Source of the DNA: Nonlabens sp.
Lineage (GTDB): Bacteria; Bacteroidota; Bacteroidia; Flavobacteriales; Flavobacteriaceae
NCBI GenBank assembly: GCA_023301395.1
Contig: JALZUY010000063.1
Location: 1-6,944 of the forward strand
DNA: 6,944 bases
Direction: 5' to 3'
Shown here: positions 6,147 through 6,944 of the stretch, piece after piece
Numbering within the stretch: the stretch's first letter is position 1
Layout of the letters: every line of letters starts with the position of its first letter
Notes under the pieces: generated by a model
The model's input: the letters and a program-made list of their open reading frames with translations, nothing else
Database searches by the model: none
What the model was told of the DNA's origin: nothing
Made by a program: the position numbers and the translations under genes

Positions 6147-6944
6147 ATGAATAAAAAATTGCTATTTAAATATGCTCTTATCATGATAGGAGTGCTAGGA
6201 CTAGTAATATCTTGCCAGCAAGATGAAGAAATTGAAGCAATCGAGCAGCTTCAATTTCCTAAATTAAGTGGTAAAGTTATACCAGTACAGGAGTTGTTAG
6301 ATGATAATAATCATAAATTATCTCGTAAGATTAGCGCGTTATCTAATTCTCTACGGGCAAAGAATGGATCTCAAAATACGATCATTATTGATACTACCTA
6401 TATAGAGATGATGCAGTCTAGTGAATTTACAAACTATACGTTTCAAGTGGTTCAAGACTCCATAGAAAAACAACAAGTGTTGCGTAACTATATGATCACT
6501 ATAGTTGATGATTCTATTATGGTACAGCATTTGGTTAATTATCCTATTTTAGGTGATGGTAGTTATGATATGGATAATATAGATATGCGACAAGTATGGG
6601 GTGATACGCTTATTAGTCAAACCAACATGAAATGTGGTGGAAGCTCCATAGAGTGGTATCAAAATACTGATTGTTACTCATGGACTTGCAGTCCTCCAAC
6701 TGGTAATGGGCAACATAATCCTGGAGAAGAATGTGAAGCAGCTGAAAGAGACAGAGCAGGCACTATTTGTGTTACCACTTGGGCATCTGTAGTGATACAG
6801 GAAAATCCTTGTGATTCAGGAGGATCTACTACACCTATAGATCCAGGAGGTTTCTCATCTGGAGATGGCAATCTACCACCTAATGATCCTGGTGATACAG
6901 ATAATTCTGATGGTGGTAATGACGATGATGATGAAGTAACTGCT
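6147..6944 (+). CDS. Surface-type lipoprotein with Cys-rich middle and Gly/Pro/Asp linker; 3' truncated
   Basis: An ATG at 6147 opens a frame that stays open to the last base (266 residues visible). Residues 1-22 are a lipoprotein signal peptide (NKK start, hydrophobic core, lipobox V-I-S-C) with lipidated C23. The residues after it, QQDEE, closely resemble the QKDDE-type lipoprotein export signal described for Capnocytophaga, which sends lipoproteins to the cell surface. Residues about 40-155 form a domain with NGSQNTIIIDTTYIEMM (73-89) and NYTFQVVQDS (96-105). Residues 163-222 hold six Cys (163, 176, 181, 196, 208, 222) and several Trp, suggesting disulfides or a metal site. From 223 the chain becomes a Gly/Pro/Asp/Ser linker ending in an acidic DDDDE run. 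I recall similar N-terminal parts in Bacteroidota lipoproteins with variable, sometimes toxin-like C-termini, but the C-terminus is outside the window, so function is open. No Shine-Dalgarno is evident before the ATG. Confidence 0.8.
   Translation, partial: MNKKLLFKYALIMIGVLGLVISCQQDEEIEAIEQLQFPKLSGKVIPVQELLDDNNHKLSRKISALSNSLRAKNGSQNTIIIDTTYIEMMQSSEFTNYTFQVVQDSIEKQQVLRNYMITIVDDSIMVQHLVNYPILGDGSYDMDNIDMRQVWGDTLISQTNMKCGGSSIEWYQNTDCYSWTCSPPTGNGQHNPGEECEAAERDRAGTICVTTWASVVIQENPCDSGGSTTPIDPGGFSSGDGNLPPNDPGDTDNSDGGNDDDDEVTA

Noticed and set aside
6674..6871. 65-codon minus-strand reading frame opposite the lipoprotein linker
   Set aside because: It is antisense to the Cys-rich and Gly/Pro part of a clear lipoprotein gene; its composition simply mirrors that region.

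Overview
The window looks like a piece of a chromosome from a marine-type flavobacterium (Bacteroidota, class Flavobacteriia). The DNA is AT-rich and clear Shine-Dalgarno sequences are scarce. The proteins fit that group: an acyltransferase-GNAT fusion, a secreted carboxypeptidase-regulatory-like protein, and a lipoprotein whose residues after the lipidated Cys resemble the Bacteroidota surface-export signal. One TAnnTTTG-type -7 box is visible. A 16-bp perfect palindrome (CGCTTTCGCGAAAGCG) sits between two genes and is of a kind I associate with this class. The genus cannot be fixed from this sequence.

Layout. Positions 2-1144 (+) hold the C-terminal part of a two-domain lipid acyltransferase (end of a PlsC-like domain, then an OlsB/hemolysin-type GNAT domain); its start lies outside the window. 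It is followed after 2 nt by a secreted protein with a carboxypeptidase-D regulatory-like domain (1147-2205, +). A short convergent gap (2206-2264) separates these from a minus-strand cluster, 3945 down to 2265: a D-2-hydroxyacid dehydrogenase, a VOC-fold protein overlapping it by 4 nt (ATGA), and a small TM2-domain membrane protein. A second minus-strand pair, 5942 down to 4076, is the magnesium channel/transporter MgtE followed by an unrecognised 158-residue protein, with the palindrome in the 40-nt gap between them. After a 204-nt divergent, AT-rich intergenic region, a lipoprotein gene begins at 6147 (+) and runs off the right edge.

How the genes may work together. The left pair probably concerns the envelope (amino-acid-containing or phospholipid acylation plus a secreted protein). 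MgtE handles Mg2+ and is autoregulated by its cytoplasmic CBS domains. The dehydrogenase and VOC protein look translationally coupled, so a shared small-molecule pathway is plausible but unproven. The right-edge lipoprotein has a signal peptide and lipobox, an N-terminal domain, a cysteine-rich middle and a Gly/Pro/Asp linker. That order is reminiscent of the delivery part of surface or polymorphic-toxin-like lipoproteins, but the C-terminus that would decide it lies beyond the window. Most of the window is ordinary core-genome content. No RNA genes, insertion sequences, CRISPR arrays or convincing intrinsic terminators were seen, and no gene-free stretch exceeds 300 nt.
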